From NCBI GenBank assembly GCA_025618425.1, contig CM046846.1, forward strand, positions 32,419,409 to 32,483,408: a DNA stretch of 64,000 nucleotides, read 5' to 3'. The notes under the pieces are model-generated. The model saw only the letters and a list, made by a program, of their open reading frames with translations. It searched no databases and was not told the DNA's origin. The translations under genes and the position numbers were made by a program. The first letter of the stretch is position 1. The number at the start of each line of letters is the position of its first letter. Of this stretch, positions 45,232 through 57,872 are shown in pieces. Origin of the DNA: Heliocidaris tuberculata. Taxonomy: Eukaryota; Echinodermata; Echinoidea; Camarodonta; Echinometridae.

Positions 45232-46812
45232 TATACAATCCATCGACCTATATGCATAACTAAATGCCAATCGATCAATCTATAATTTGTTCTTTCGACT
45301 GTCCACAATGGCGTCTGATATTTCCCTCCCATTGCTCTGTTCCTCCGTGCAATCGAAATGACGGCTTTCTATACGGCTAATTACACGTTCACGACTTCTG
45401 AACACCTAAATTTAATTTAATTTGACGACCGCTTGCATTTCATTACATTTTTTACAGTTTTCTTTGAGAGTAACATTAAGTTAGATAACCCCCTTTGAAA
45501 ATGAAGTCTGGAACTCTTCTAGGAAAATCCAATTTGGGGATGATTGAATTCCACCAAAAGAAATTACGTTTTTCGTTCAGCGTAAAATAACATATGTATG
45601 ATTATCTCACATGATGACCCGAGACTGAAATGAAAAAAATCACATGCAGCCTATTCAAAATGAAGTCTTGGCAGTGTTCTCGGATTCTGGATGGTCTAAA
45701 AGTTGGGCGAATTTATGAAACTCTTAGTGTTTTTTTTTTCTTGAATCCTCTCACTATTTCCTTTTAGATTATATTTTGGTTCTTCAAACAGGGCATGAGA
45801 AAATGAATGGGCGAGGTCTTTAAAAGTACTTATTGTTTTGTTTGTATTCTGCTCATTATAATCACCCTCCTAAAATCTTCTTCGGTTTCTTTCAACAAAA
45901 ATACATTCCACATATATGAATTTATATAGAACGTTATTTGTTGTTGTTGTTTCGTGTTATATGGCAGTCAATCAGTCAAGTTTGACTATTATCACCTTCA
46001 ATTTTTTTTCTTCACAATCAGATTTTAATAATAACAAAATATAAAACTGACTACTCTCTTTTATATATATATTTTTTAAAGATAAATAGTGTCATGCTAG
46101 GTTACCGAATCCTGTCTGTTCTGAAATGGCACCGTCCTGATGAACATGAAGAAGCAGTCTTAAACTGTGCCGTTGTTTGGGGGGGGGGGTGCCCAAAGTG
46201 ATGGGTTAAACAAATAAGAGGTATGTAAACTGATCTATCTTCACAGGCCGTAATCTAGTAATGTAATTATAATTTCCTTTGTTTTGTAGTTCATTTCCAG
46301 TGTTTTTACCTGTCATTGTTATAAGCTTATATATATATCTCGTGTGAACTTCTCCCCTTTAAAGCTGGAAGTAACAAATTAAATTACGAACAGTGGGAGC
46401 CCACCTAGGCACCTACACGCACTATCTATCACCATCTCTGACGACGGATTTGAGATGACATACTGATGCGTTTCTTTATTAGTGAAACCAGCGATCGTTT
46501 GCTTCCCATATTGTTGCTCGTTAGCGCATCAAAATGACAGAATTGAAAATGGTGCACCGAGGAGACACAACTGTCACTGGTTTTTAAAATGGGAAGCGAG
46601 AGCGCAAGGTTTCGGGCTTTGCATATGCGATTTAGTAATTTTGCAAGTTTCTCTTTTTGTTTTCTTTCATGTACATGTTGCATACATTCCAACTCTAATA
46701 CAGGGAGTAGAGCAAAATATCTTTCTTAAGGCAGGATTAAGTAATATGAAGCAGTTTGTTATCATTACTTTTTTGCACGAGCGTAGACACGCATAATTAT
46801 TCATTGTTAGTC
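45232..46812. other. No gene recognised
   Basis: AT-rich DNA with a G run near 46180-46190. Overlapping frames near 46429-46796 on both strands are unrecognised. Confidence 0.35.
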
Positions 46813-46852
46813 GGGGGGGGGGGGTGATCTATACATCATTCCCCCCCCCCCT
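46813..46852. repeat. Poly(G)-spacer-poly(C) hairpin
   Basis: A G run of about 12 and a C run of about 12 are separated by about 18 bases, giving a potential G:C stem. Confidence 0.85.
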
Positions 46853-47306
46853 ATTAACAATAGAAAGTGTGTTCGTATGTACTCCACTGCTTTTTTGGTT
46901 GTATTTTTGCTCCTGAGGAAAACTATTTCTTTTGGTTTGTGAAAATAATTCGTGATTTTATGAGATTTTTGAAATTTTGTTGCTATGGGTGATCGTGTGA
47001 ATATGATGGAGATAGTCCATTTACACGGTGATTTTTTTTAAAAAGAAAATCAACACTGCAACCAAGATAACAGAGTTTTCCTATAATAGCAAACTCTCTG
47101 GAGATGTCTGAAATTCTCAAAAATTTCGAGGTTTAAAAAAAAGAAAGACGATATGTTTTCTTTATCGGGCGTACCAGCTAAGAGGTCCATTTTTTAAATG
47201 GCAAATTAGCTTATTACTAGTATTCTTTGTATTGTTGCAGGGTCGTTTCGTTGGATATCTCATATTTCTAAAGTTTGATAAAGCTTATTACAAGTAGAGT
47301 ACTTAC

Positions 47307-47364
47307 CAGTTTCCTCACTCTCAAAACCAAAAGCTTTTAAGCCAATTTTGCAAATGGAACCGAT
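47307..47364 (-). CDS. Candidate 58-bp internal exon, unknown product
   Basis: On the minus strand a pyrimidine-rich acceptor ('CTTTGTTTGCTCTGCAG') precedes a 58-base segment followed by the strong donor 'GTAAGTACT'. Only one of its three frames is open; it reads IGSICKIGLKAFGFESEET. I do not recognise the peptide. No neighbouring exon was found, so this could be a chance pairing of splice motifs. It lies in non-repetitive DNA. Confidence 0.2.
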
Positions 47365-47663
47365 CTGCAGAGCAAACAAAGGAGATGGAATATACAAAAT
47401 TAGCATGGATTGTTCATAAAAGAAACATATTCTGGAAATACAAAGTAATTAATGTAGTACAAGGCCAGCATATGATCCATCAGGTAAATTCAATGGATCG
47501 CATTCATCTTTCCATAAAAGTTTAGGAAGTTGTACCTGGCTTAACGTAGCCATCGATATGAACGTAGTACACTCAGTTAAGAGCACCAAGTGTCAACCTC
47601 TCCATCACGCTTTTTTCTGGACAAAATACCGTAATTATGAAATACGTATATACATATATAAAT
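47365..47663. other. No feature recognised
   Basis: AT-rich DNA between the candidate exon and the TA tract. Confidence 0.35.
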
Positions 47664-47815
<152 letters not shown>

Positions 47816-48833
47816 ACACATCTATATGGGCGACATTTCCTAATATTTCATCTCTCCAACGGTTGTTTTATTTATTGTTACTGTTGTGTAGTTTTCATCG
47901 ACCAACAATTATTTTCATTATATATATTTATCTACATCTCAGTGACATTCTTTTTAAAGTCATTTAGTTAACAACAGATTTTCTCATTCTAAAGGCTAAC
48001 ACTTAGCCCTTGATATGCCAACCCACTCAGTAAAAACCAGGAAGTACGCTTTCATGAATACAATAAGTTACGTAATGAGAAAGAACATGATTTTTCAGTT
48101 ACAGTAGCACCATGTATGGCTTGATTTTTATTTTGTAATTTTCTTTGACATTATCATAAATATTGCTGTCTTTTTGTTAAAGAAATCGTGCATGGTATGA
48201 CATCATGTAGTAATGGAAGTGTTGGGGGGGGGGGGGTAATGGGCTCAGCTTCATTGAGCTTGTTCATGTAAGCCATAGAAACGATTATCAAACAACTTCT
48301 CGAACAAAATGAAACATTCAAAGATTACAGGGACGATGAATGATGACACGAATAATTTATGAGCATCTTATACTCATTTGAATTTGAAACGTCAAAACAA
48401 ACAGATAAAACTTCATCCATACTCCACATTGTTTCATAATGTGATGAAAATTTGTTTACAAGAAGATAATAGTTAACAAAATACTGTTGGGTACACTGTT
48501 TTGACAATAAGATCTGCATGTTCATGTACGTGTCTCCAAATGGCTAAAAACTGATCGATAAAGATATATAAGGTTATATAAGGTATGTCCTTCTACTCCG
48601 TATACATTGAACAGAAAATTTGAGAATATTTCCGTCGTCTGTTCTTTGTTCATTGATTCTCACGTTATATGACAGGATAACAATGCACAGCCGGCTTTCA
48701 TCTTTCCTTCTCTGAAGCTGATTATGAGTAGGGAATTAGAAGCTGAATAGATGAAGAGAACTCCAATCACCACTGACGTCACAAATTCACATTCTCGCTT
48801 TCGTGACATATTACTCAATCATTGTTTGGTGAC
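47816..48833. other. No gene recognised; G run only
   Basis: G run near 48223-48236 and nothing else. Confidence 0.35.
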
Positions 48834-49318
48834 TTAAAGATAATTTTGAGTACTTGGCCCTGTTTCATAAAACTTGTTATCAATAACAACTACCCCATTT
48901 CTATGGCAAGTTTGCTCTCAGCCAATCAGATGCAAGGATTTCAGTAGCTTCTAACAAAATAAAACAAAATAAAAGCATGTAAAAAGAACATTGACGCCTA
49001 GGATACTGCCTGAATACTCAGACCAAGTATACCAGGCGGAAAATATTTCACAGATACATTAACACAAAACAATGTATTCTTACAATGTGCTGAGAACTGG
49101 TCATGTGTGAGAGTAAAGGGAAGAAAACTATAGGTTGTTCTGGATTGATGATTATGTAGGAAATATGAACAAATGTGTATTCTGAGCCTTCGAAATCTTC
49201 AAAGATTTCAACAAATTGACTCAATTGACTCAATTGACTCTATTATATTCTTCATATGGGAATATAAAGAAAAATAACATTTCAGAATCATTTTTCACGT
49301 TTACCAGACTATCTTTAA
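48834..49318 (+). mobile_element. Family B MITE, copy 3, diverged and interrupted
   Basis: TTAA is present at both ends: 'TTAAAGATAATTTTGAGTAC' left, 'ATCATTTTTCACGTTTACCA' then 'CTATCTTTAA' right. A hairpin MITE (48856-48957) is inserted near the left end. A 9-bp tandem (CAATTGACT)3 lies at about 49213-49240. Confidence 0.5.
48856..48957 (-). mobile_element. Hairpin MITE (CCAAT-core family), copy 5, truncated
   Basis: 'GGCCCTGTTTCATAAAACTT' then 'GCTCTCAGCCAATCAGATGC' and 'AGGATTTCAGTAGCTT'. The second terminus is missing. Confidence 0.7.
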
Positions 49319-49500
49319 TTTAGAAAAAAAGGAGGATGGAAAAAGAGGAGAAGGCGTGAGGAGCGGAAACAGAGCGAGAGTCCTTTCACCGCCTTGTTGA
49401 TGATAATGGATAATGCGAAGGTTATATCAATCCGCAAAATGTGTTGAATGCGTACAGAAGCGCTAATTTCTGTAATGGCCTGTATAGCAAGGTTATTCTC

Positions 49501-49501
<1 letters not shown>
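49319..49501. other. GA-rich to mixed spacer
   Basis: Purine-rich stretch near 49322-49380; nothing else. Confidence 0.35.
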
Positions 49502-49531
<30 letters not shown>

Positions 49532-49729
49532 TACTCTCTCTATCTTCCTCTCACTCTCTCTCTCTCTATTTCTATCTTTCTCTCTTTCTCTTTCTTTATC
49601 TTTTTCTCTCTCTCCCTTTCTCTCTCGTTCTCTCCCCCTCTCTATCTCTTCTCTCCCCATTTCTATCTTTCTCTTTCTTCTACAGATCTCTTTCTTTCTG
49701 TCTCTCTACCTCTTTACTCCCGCTCTATC

Positions 49730-49779
<50 letters not shown>

Positions 49780-49780
49780 C
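49502..49780. repeat. Poly(C)-(CA)n-(CT)n pyrimidine-rich tract
   Basis: A C run of about 17, a short CA tract, then about 240 bases of CT-rich DNA ending in about 22 perfect CT units. Leu/Ser-rich frames are artefacts. Confidence 0.9.
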
Positions 49781-50730
49781 CATATCTATCTCTTCACGCA
49801 TCTCCGTCTCTGTTTCCATATATCTGTCTTCTCTGATCGACTTTGGACCTTTCAAACTCAGCTTCCTCCTGCTCCTAATTCCAAAGCTACATTTTTCTGT
49901 TGAAATGTATGGTTTTAATTTATTGGCTTTTCCTTTCACGATATCAAACTGTGCGACTAGCTTTTAGCAATTTCAGTACTGGGAAACTAGTTTGCCTCCC
50001 AATTCTCTAAAATTTTAACCCTACCCCTGGTCTAAAGTCAAGCTTTAAGAAAGGAATTTAGACCGAGATATGAGTTTTTCTTTTGTTTAACGTAAACCGA
50101 GCATCAGGTTTAACTGAATCAGTGTTTTTCCGAAGAAAGTATGTGAAGTAATGCAAGTTACATAATTAAAACAAATGAATTCTACAACTGTTAAGTTTTA
50201 AGGTGTATTTCTATGGCTGCAGAAATTGGCAAATAATAAACTTATAAAGGGTGGTTTATCTAAAAGAAAAAAAGCCTTTGTTATCAATATTTATAAAAAA
50301 TTAAAATCGAAAACCCCTGTCTCTTCAGTGTGTATCTTTGATATATTGCAAGCATATTACACTTACAAATGTATACGAGTGTGAAGAGTGATACATCTTC
50401 AAATTAATCACACATCTTTAATTCTCTTTTCGTCCTCCACATTCTCAATTTTTCCTTCTCTGTCTTCCATCATTCTGTCTATATCTCTTTACTGGATAGA
50501 TCTCTAATCCTATTCTCCCAAGGCGAAGATTTCCATTAAGATTTTCCTATAGATCTTGACACTTCGAGACGTCTCCACTCTCTGTTTGTAATGAGATGCA
50601 ATTTCCTTGAAGAGGTTTCCATTATTTCAGACATCCACTCGACACTATGTGAGGGTGGTAGTGTAATAACTCTATTAGTAAACGTAATTATTCTTTGATT
50701 AAATACCATGAAATGATGCTGGCATAAAAC
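49781..50730. other. No feature recognised
   Basis: AT-rich DNA without repeats or coding signal. Confidence 0.35.
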
Positions 50731-50860
50731 TGGGGTGGCGTGCGCCTGTAATCCAGCTAATAGTGGAAGTTATAAATCAGCGGACCCAGGTTCGAGACTG
50801 AGTCACGTCTTTCGGTCCCCAGACGTAAATAATCATATCTGATTGATACACGTCTGCAAA
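50731..50860 (+). mobile_element. SINE-like element with a 7SL/Alu-like head
   Basis: The head 'GGTGGCGTGCGCCTGTAATC' followed by 'CAGCTA' closely resembles the 5' domain of 7SL RNA and Alu ('GGTGGCGCGTGCCTGTA.TC.CAGCTA'). A Pol III B-box match 'GGTTCGAGACTG' lies at 50789-50800. The tail 'GTCTTTCGGTCCCCAGACGT' plus 'AAATAATCA' resembles tRNA-type SINE tails. A CA tract follows. The similarity is to remembered 7SL/Alu sequence, not a database search. Confidence 0.5.
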
Positions 50861-51226
50861 AACCCAAATACACACACACATACACACACACACACAAACG
50901 CACACACACTGTTAAAAAGGGAAAAAGAATGTGTGGTGTGTGATTGTGATATGACAACATTTAGTCTACCACAGGAGCAGAATTTCGTTATTTTCATTTG
51001 TTATGAAAGAATTGGATTATGAATTTTTAGATATTTTTTGTATAATGAATTTGAAACATTTTAGGCCAATCACTGCCGTTTTCAGAAATTTGTGCGATGT
51101 ATACCTAATTAACGTTTAGTACAGAAACTGTATATTAGGAGTAAGAACATCAAACTGAATCCGATTTATTGTATTCCCGATATTTCGCAAAATAAAAGGG
51201 TATATACTTTTGATTCAAATAGTTTA
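50861..51226. other. CA tract then no feature recognised
   Basis: Interrupted (CA)n at about 50871-50908, then AT-rich DNA. Confidence 0.4.
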
Positions 51227-51333
51227 TACCGCAGCCACACCAACTCCAATTCTTGGCCATGGCGGGGGGGGGGGGGGGTGTAATTTTTTGTTCGATCTAT
51301 TGTCGGTCTCATGTCGGTTCTTTCGGTGTGACA
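51227..51333 (+). mobile_element. Family J MITE, copy 3, with a G tract
   Basis: 'TACCGCAGCCACACC' at the left, 'TGTAATTTTTTGTTCG', 'TGTCGGTCTCATGTCGGTTC' and 'CGGTGTGACAGG' match the copy at 18296. A G run of about 14 (51265-51278) replaces part of the centre. Confidence 0.6.
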
Positions 51334-52620
51334 GGGATGTTATGGATAGTGAAGTATAGGTTAAATAGTCATGTTAGTCGTCTTTTCCTATACTGCATGC
51401 AGCATAGTCAAGTTATTGATATATTTTTGAAGAGTGTCTTTGACAGCATAAATCCTGGTTTAAATTTCCAGCTTAGCTCATGTCAAACCAACTACTGCTG
51501 AAATTGACATGATTAAAAAAATGTATCAATAGTGATCAGTGTAGTATTGACTATTCACAAGGATGAAGTCGGCGGAAGCCCTTCCCTCCTTTTGAAGGCA
51601 AAGGAGAAAAAGCATCAGCTTGAAATGTGTCTAATGAAAAGGGGACAAAATGGAACCAAGGGCTCATAAAGACGTCTTCATTTTTCGTCAGTGGTATTTT
51701 GATATACACAGAGTTATGGTATAGATATGAAAAGGTAAACGGTTTTAAATCTTGAAAATAAACATTCCCTTTGAAAGAAGAGAGGTTTTTTAAACATCAC
51801 TCACCGGGATGTATAATATGGATGATGGATAACAGGATGCACTTAAAGTATCTTATGAAAATAAACAACGCTCACTATAAATTTGATTCAAGATGCGCTA
51901 TATGTAGGTGCACGACAGCCAGAATACTGGTTGTCTTGCCGACTCTCTAGTAGGATGTTCTAAAATTGTACCATTCGCGTCCTCTTTATATTTATATATA
52001 TCTACTTGTTACTATTTTACTGTTTTCATTTCATTTATTGTCCAATTGTAATTGATTTATCACTATAAACAAATATTGAGATATCTTTTGATTACAATAA
52101 ATATGTCAATGCTGATGACGATACCCACTCTTGAGAAAATTTTACAGATCTTCTTAAGGTTCAATATTCATTTACCTCCACGGTTTTCTCCAATACCGTA
52201 ACATGACAAATACACTTATTTCATTACGTAATGTTCAACATGCAGTCTGTATTTATATTCAGAAGTAAGAAAACACTCTCCGACTCTCGGCTTCTCGATT
52301 TAGTGTTTGACGGTTCAAAATAGCAGTAGCTCTTTAAGTGGACATGATATTTTATGACCACTTCAAAATGTCTTTATCAACAAATTTGAACATTCATTGA
52401 GAACTTGAAATGGACACTCCTAATCTATTTATCCGCGAATGGAACACGGCGCTCATGTCAGTTCCCCGTTTTTTGCTATACTGCATCACCCAAATATAAT
52501 CATTTTAGTGCTTATCCACATCTTAATCTCATTATAAATCTCTGAATGGCCTAGGTATATGTTATTCCGTTTATCCAGTGACGGATATTAAAGCGGGAGG
52601 GAGGGGGTGCTGGAGGCAAT
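51334..52620. other. No feature recognised
   Basis: Ordinary AT-rich DNA. 'CAGTGACGGATATTAAAGCG' near 52576 may be another decayed hAT-like end. Confidence 0.35.
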
Positions 52621-52656
52621 CATCCCCCCCCCCTTTTTTTTGGGGGGGGGGGGCAA
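52621..52656. repeat. Poly(C)-T-poly(G) hairpin
   Basis: A C run of about 11, T run of 8 and G run of about 12 abut, forming a potential G:C stem. Confidence 0.9.
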
Positions 52657-52732
52657 CTCCAATAGCATGAACTTGTAGAATGTATTCATGAAAGCGGACT
52701 AAGATTATCTGGTTTAACTTGGTCCACTCGGT

Positions 52733-52990
52733 CAGTGGCGTAGCGTGGGTTCAGCCATTAAAGGGGCACTGATATCATGATTGGGGGCGGCACCGGTCTT
52801 ACTCGTTTAATGAAATGCGAATTGATAAAGCCACTGTTTAGCGGTACGGGAGGGGGTCCTATAATTTTTCTCGTCCTTCCCCCCTCTCCCTTCCCTCTTC
52901 TCTTTTTTTTTTCTTTGGGCCATTGGATTGGAGGGCTCGTGCCCCTGTGTGCGCCAACTGTCACAGCTCTCCATTCCTTGCAAATTGCTT
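52733..52990 (+). mobile_element. hAT-like element, partner of 21511
   Basis: 'CAGTGGCGTAGCGTGGGTTC' then 'AGCCATT' and 'CACCGGTCTTACT' match the left part of the element at 21511. A pyrimidine-rich stretch follows. The right end is not identified. Confidence 0.45.
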
Positions 52991-54068
52991 GAATTCTGCG
53001 ACGGAACAAGTGAAGGAATAGAATCTAAAAGTGAAGTTAAAATGAGAAATCAATTTTATGACAAATACATTTTGATTGTTCGTTTAGTTGCAGACTTATG
53101 GCCATTTGAATGGGATGAAAAGGTTGGAAATTTGCGCTACATAATCAGCGGACTAACTCAAGCCAGTTGGTCGAAGTTAAAACCATGCATGATTAAGATT
53201 AGTATATAAGTGCACTCTTATGAATACCAGAGTATGAATACGTAAGGTTTTGCGGGCTCTTCCTCTAAACTGATAATGTTAGCACCGCGACTGGTCAGTA
53301 TATAGTTACCTTTATAGGCAGACCCCCCAAAGGGTTCTAAAGTATTGTCATATGATCCACTACTAAGGCTGAATCAACGACACGCTACCTTCATTTGCAT
53401 TTGTCAGTTGACATTTTGTTCGATAATCATTCTAATTAGACCTCTGATGATATAGAGAAAAAGGCCAATAGACCTTTCTATTGTCACCCGTTGTCATCTG
53501 CAATTGTCCTTATAACTCATGTGGAATTGTACTTTTCAGTTAGAACATTTCAAACCATTTGATCATTGTCAAGCGGCATACAGTTTGAATTAACACATCC
53601 TCAAGATTTTTCTTGAACAAAAGCAACGAAGATCTGAATTGAGAAAAACAACATGATAGGATGAAAACAATATCAAATTTATTATCTATAGTGACGCCCC
53701 TGGGGAAAATGATGTAACTTTTAAATACTGGCAACATAATGCTCAAGGTTAAGAAGAGATCATTGCAATTACGGTGCTCTTTGAAAGTGCTTTACTCAAT
53801 CATTATAAGTGTATAATGTTCATAGGTGTAAACATATACCAACCCTTGTCGTTTCGATTAGGTCACGTGTGGTTAGTAGCGCGTAGATCTATCTCATTAA
53901 CATTGGTTCATTGCGAAATTCCCTGATCTCATCATACACTTGACTGGCAAACGTACTTTAAATGACACTTGTTAAGAGGGTAGTCCTATCTTAAATAAAT
54001 GGCTAGATGTTTCCAATAAAGGGATAAAAATACAACATCTAAGATTTTAAATAATCAGTGCTGTCTCC
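52991..54068. other. No feature recognised
   Basis: AT-rich DNA with short frames only. Confidence 0.35.
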
Positions 54069-54444
54069 TTTGAAGACAAAGTTGTGTTCTGGCCATGCGA
54101 TTGCAATGTGAAGTGACAAATGAGAAAGGTGGATTATGTAATACATAAAGATAATTGTGTATTTGGAGGTTTTGAAATCAGCAGAATGACAAGAAATTTA
54201 TTAAATTTTGCTGAAAATCACATGAAGTGAAAAGCACTGCACATGGAAATTGGAATGTGGGACTACACACATATAAGGCAATAAAGTTTCGTCCAAACAT
54301 TTTAACTATTTCTCGTCATATTTCGAAATAAATAGGGCATTTGCAGAGCAGTCCTTTTCAGGGGGCATTTCTAATATTATACTCTTCCACTTTGACTTTA
54401 ACGAAAATTAGAAAGCTTACCAGAGCACAACCTTCTCTTGAAAG
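54069..54444 (+). mobile_element. Family B MITE, copy 4
   Basis: 'AAGTTGTGTTCTGGCCATG' left and 'CCAGAGCACAACCTTCTCTT' right. Interior 'ATGACAAGAAATTTATTAAA' and 'GCACTGCACATGGAAATTGG' match the family. The TTAA ends are mutated. Confidence 0.75.
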
Positions 54445-54542
54445 TGATCATCACGAGGATAGAGGAACTTTTGGTAAAGTTCTCCTTAGCCACTGGTGAA
54501 GAGGTGTATATACTAAGGCCTCTTAGCTCTCTGCTAATCTCA

Positions 54543-54890
54543 ATAAAGGGAAGGTTGAGTTCTGGGAAAGGTAAAACATAATTTGTGAGCTCTTTCTCAT
54601 TCTTTTTTATGGTAGTTTGGAAGATTATCATAGTAGATAATTATGTCCCCTGAAAAGGATTGCTTTTCAAATGTTCTCACATTCAAAATATGACAAGAAA
54701 CAGCTGAAATGTTCGGGCCGAACATTTGTGTGTAGTCCAATATACACATTTCTGTGCGCACAGTGAATGTGACTCTCAGCAGGATTGAGTCAATTTCCTA
54801 TCCAAAACCTTACAGCATACACCACTTCTTATTTGCAATATAATCAACCTTTCCCAATTGCTTTGCTTCTCATGTCATAGAGTATAAAAT
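54543..54890 (-). mobile_element. Family B MITE, copy 5, truncated
   Basis: It starts 'AAAGGGAAGGTTGAGTTCTG', is inverted relative to copy 4 and lies about 100 bases from it. The far end stops after 'CCTTTCCCAATTGCTTTG' without its terminal repeat. Confidence 0.8.
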
Positions 54891-56115
54891 CTATTCACTG
54901 CTTTGGAAAGAAATGTTCGATTTCTTGTCTGCCCGATTTTTCTCTCCTTCAAGAACTGGATATCAAATGTTAGTTTAGTTTCTGTCTCCTGTGCACTTAC
55001 ATTATTATCATGGTGATAAGTGACCATGATAATAAATGAATCACAAGACGGTATTAAAAAAAGTTAAGTGTTCATAAAAAAAGAAGAATGCTGTACTTAT
55101 GGGGTTTCGACCATTACTACTCCAAGAACGGCCATTTAATTTTCATGAAACTAAGAAATTAAGAAATAACGGGGAAACCATTCCTTTCCAAACACTTGAC
55201 CGTATAACTTTATAATAAATTATTTACCACGGATTATTTTGCAATATTTCAGGTGTATACCGTCATAAAAACACCATCGAGACGCATTTGTTCAAAATAG
55301 CATTCCAGTAGATTGTTGTCTTTATATCACATCCTCCTTCTGTGGGTCTGCTTCTTTAAAATGATTAAGATTATTGATCATTATTCATCGCAGTCCTGGC
55401 AGGACTGCGAAATACCTACGTAATTGATGATTTAAGAAAAAAATATTTAAAAAAAAAACACACAGAAATAAAGGAAATGTTCGTGGTTTTTTGTGCTTAG
55501 TTTTGTTTTATTTTTTTATGGCGCTTCATGGAATATATAATAATGCCTATTTTTCCTATGAACCATTAAAAAACATATCATTTCCCCTGGAGCTGTACAA
55601 TTACAGAGAAACACTTTGTGATTTTAACAATAGTTTCTATGGTAACGTGCATAAGAATGGAATGAGAAAATTAATGATTTGGCCATGTTTTCATCGCCGC
55701 AACCAACGTCAATGGGATATGAAAGAAAGCATTCTATGAAAATTGTCATTCTTTGATAATTTAATAATCTCTACAGGTAATACTTTTTAACAATCGCTAC
55801 TTCGTTGCAAGAATTTACGAAATTTAAGGGGGAAAACATAAACTTTTCAATCAAACCTAAGATTCCTGAATTTCCTTTTTCATTCCTTCTTTTTCTTTTC
55901 CTTTTTCTTCTTCTTTTCTCCTTTGTTATTTTCAACGAAAGACTTTTATTAAAAATGTCTAATGTGAGAAAGTAGGCCTGTTTCATTGACTTTGAAAAGT
56001 CAATGAAAAAGGCCGAAAAGAAAATTTGTTTCTCTAGTTTTTGTCTAAACTTCATCATGTCGTAAAAGCAAAATAAATTGAAGCAAATCAAATGAGATTC
56101 TATACGTCATACCCC

Positions 56116-56116
<1 letters not shown>
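54891..56116. other. No gene recognised; three short hairpins
   Basis: Perfect stems: 55002-55014/55023-55035 (13 bp, 8-base loop), 55388-55398/55400-55410 (11 bp, one-base centre) and 55981-55993/55996-56008 (13 bp, 2-base loop). No coding signal. Confidence 0.45.

Positions 56117-56168
<52 letters not shown>
56117..56168. repeat. (CT)n microsatellite
   Basis: About 25 CT units with one TA interruption. Confidence 0.9.
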
Positions 56169-56169
<1 letters not shown>

Positions 56170-56949
56170 GTCTCTGCCCCATTCGATAGTCCCTTCATCA
56201 CTCAGATACGTCTACAGAAAACCTTTTTGTTAACCTAACGTGCGAGTTTGTAAGCTCTTACCCACTGTAATAAAATAATCGTATTTCGTATTTTGATTAA
56301 TAATTTTGTTTGGAAAATGTAGTAATCAGATTTCTGAGGCGCGTTTCGAGCTCACGAATCAATAATCTACCTGAGAATCTCAGCCGGGTGCGTCACGTAC
56401 AACAGCATGAGATACACACGGGTATCATTTTATGTTATCAAAAAAATTCCCATAGCGATATCAATTATTATGGTGTATGGTAATATTGCACCACGCGATT
56501 TATATGGGAAAGAAACATGAGGGTCCTTTCGAAGAGGGGATAAGTTCATTTCGAGTTCTGGTAATAGAATTTTATTTCGATAGAAACTGGCTTAAATTGA
56601 CTTTGAATTGTTTATCACGAACTATAGGGGTCAGTTGAACCGGCAAAATATAGTCAGACGGATAAAAAAATTTGATGGAAATCCCATTCGTTGAAAAGCA
56701 CAACATACATTTACACACGGATCGGGAAGACTAGATCGTTACCCTTGTGTACATTTGCTCACCATATTCAGCTATTATTCATCTTGGTGCCAAAACCTTA
56801 TGGCAGAGATAAGTAATTACTTGTATGCTTGAATATTCAGCGTAATTTTCGTTTGATTCATTTTCCATCAGTACCAGATCCCAAGATTAAAAAGCATTTG
56901 TGATTGTATAATATTACTTATGTATGGCTAATGTGAACCCAGTGTTCTG
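56169..56949. other. No feature recognised
   Basis: AT-rich DNA. Confidence 0.35.
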
Positions 56950-57665
56950 GGAGCCTGTCCCGAAATAGTCACCCCATTTTACCCATGAGATTTGACCCCT
57001 TAAAGTTACTTAGACCATCTAAGTCATTGACAAAAAGATTGTCAGTCTGACTGTAGCCGTCGGGTTTAGCCCAAAGAGCCCCCAAAAGAGACCCCAAAGT
57101 CGGGTCGATTTCACCACATCTTACCCATGCACCAAACTTTTGCAGTAGGAATGACTGGACATTACAAAACACACCAAAAAAATGACAAAAGTTTCCGTCG
57201 GGATGGGGTGTCAGACGGCACCTAAAATTTGGGGTAATTTTTTTCACCTTGAAGTCTAGGGACGAAATTTTGTCAGAAGTAAGAGCTTTGGTGTACATTC
57301 CAAAAATATCGGGAAGGGGGTGTCAGACCCCCTGAAAGTGCTCTTTGACAATGCTTTGCCCCCCCCCCCAAAAAAAAAAAAAAGAAATGCTCTGTATGTA
57401 AATAAAAAATATTTTCTTACCTTCTGACTATGATAACTCAAAAAGTGTTTTATTCAATTCAATTCAAATGTACATAACGTAATTTTGAATATAATAATTA
57501 TCTTGAAGTGCAATTTGGTGTCAGTGTGCCATTTCATTGATAAATTATCAAAATTGTGAAAAATGTATTGCTTTTTCAAAAGTAGCCAAAAAATATAGCC
57601 AGGATTATTTAACACACCCAATGACCATCTGACAAGGCATAATAGAGGAGCATGCCTGGTATCTG

Positions 57666-57692
57666 GATTTGATTTGATTTGATTTGATTTAT
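57666..57692 (-). mobile_element. (AAATC)n tail of a LINE-like fragment
   Basis: 'GATTT' is repeated about five times on the + strand. On the minus strand this reads AATAAA followed by (TCAAA)n, the usual form of a non-LTR 3' tail. Confidence 0.4.
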
Positions 57693-57758
57693 TGGTTTCT
57701 GTATCATTTTTTTTACATACATTTTTGAGGCATGGTACAGATCTCATACATATTACTT

Positions 57759-57872
57759 GTTGAATGCATAATTGAATACATGATTAGATATATAATTGAA
57801 TACATAATTGAATACATAATTGAATCATGGTTGAATTCATAACTGAATACATATTTGAATACATAATTGAAT
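57759..57872. repeat. Degenerate 12-bp minisatellite
   Basis: About nine variants of 'CATAATTGAATA' in tandem in the loop of the fold-back element. Confidence 0.8.

Noticed and set aside
46429..46796. Overlapping 87- and 104-codon frames on opposite strands
   Set aside because: No domain, no splice context, and overlapping frames of this size are expected by chance over 64 kb.
49441..49903. 131- and 151-codon plus frames
   Set aside because: CT-rich low-complexity translation.
56969..57298. 109-codon minus frame
   Set aside because: It lies within the left arm of the fold-back element; the same sequence recurs inverted in the right arm.
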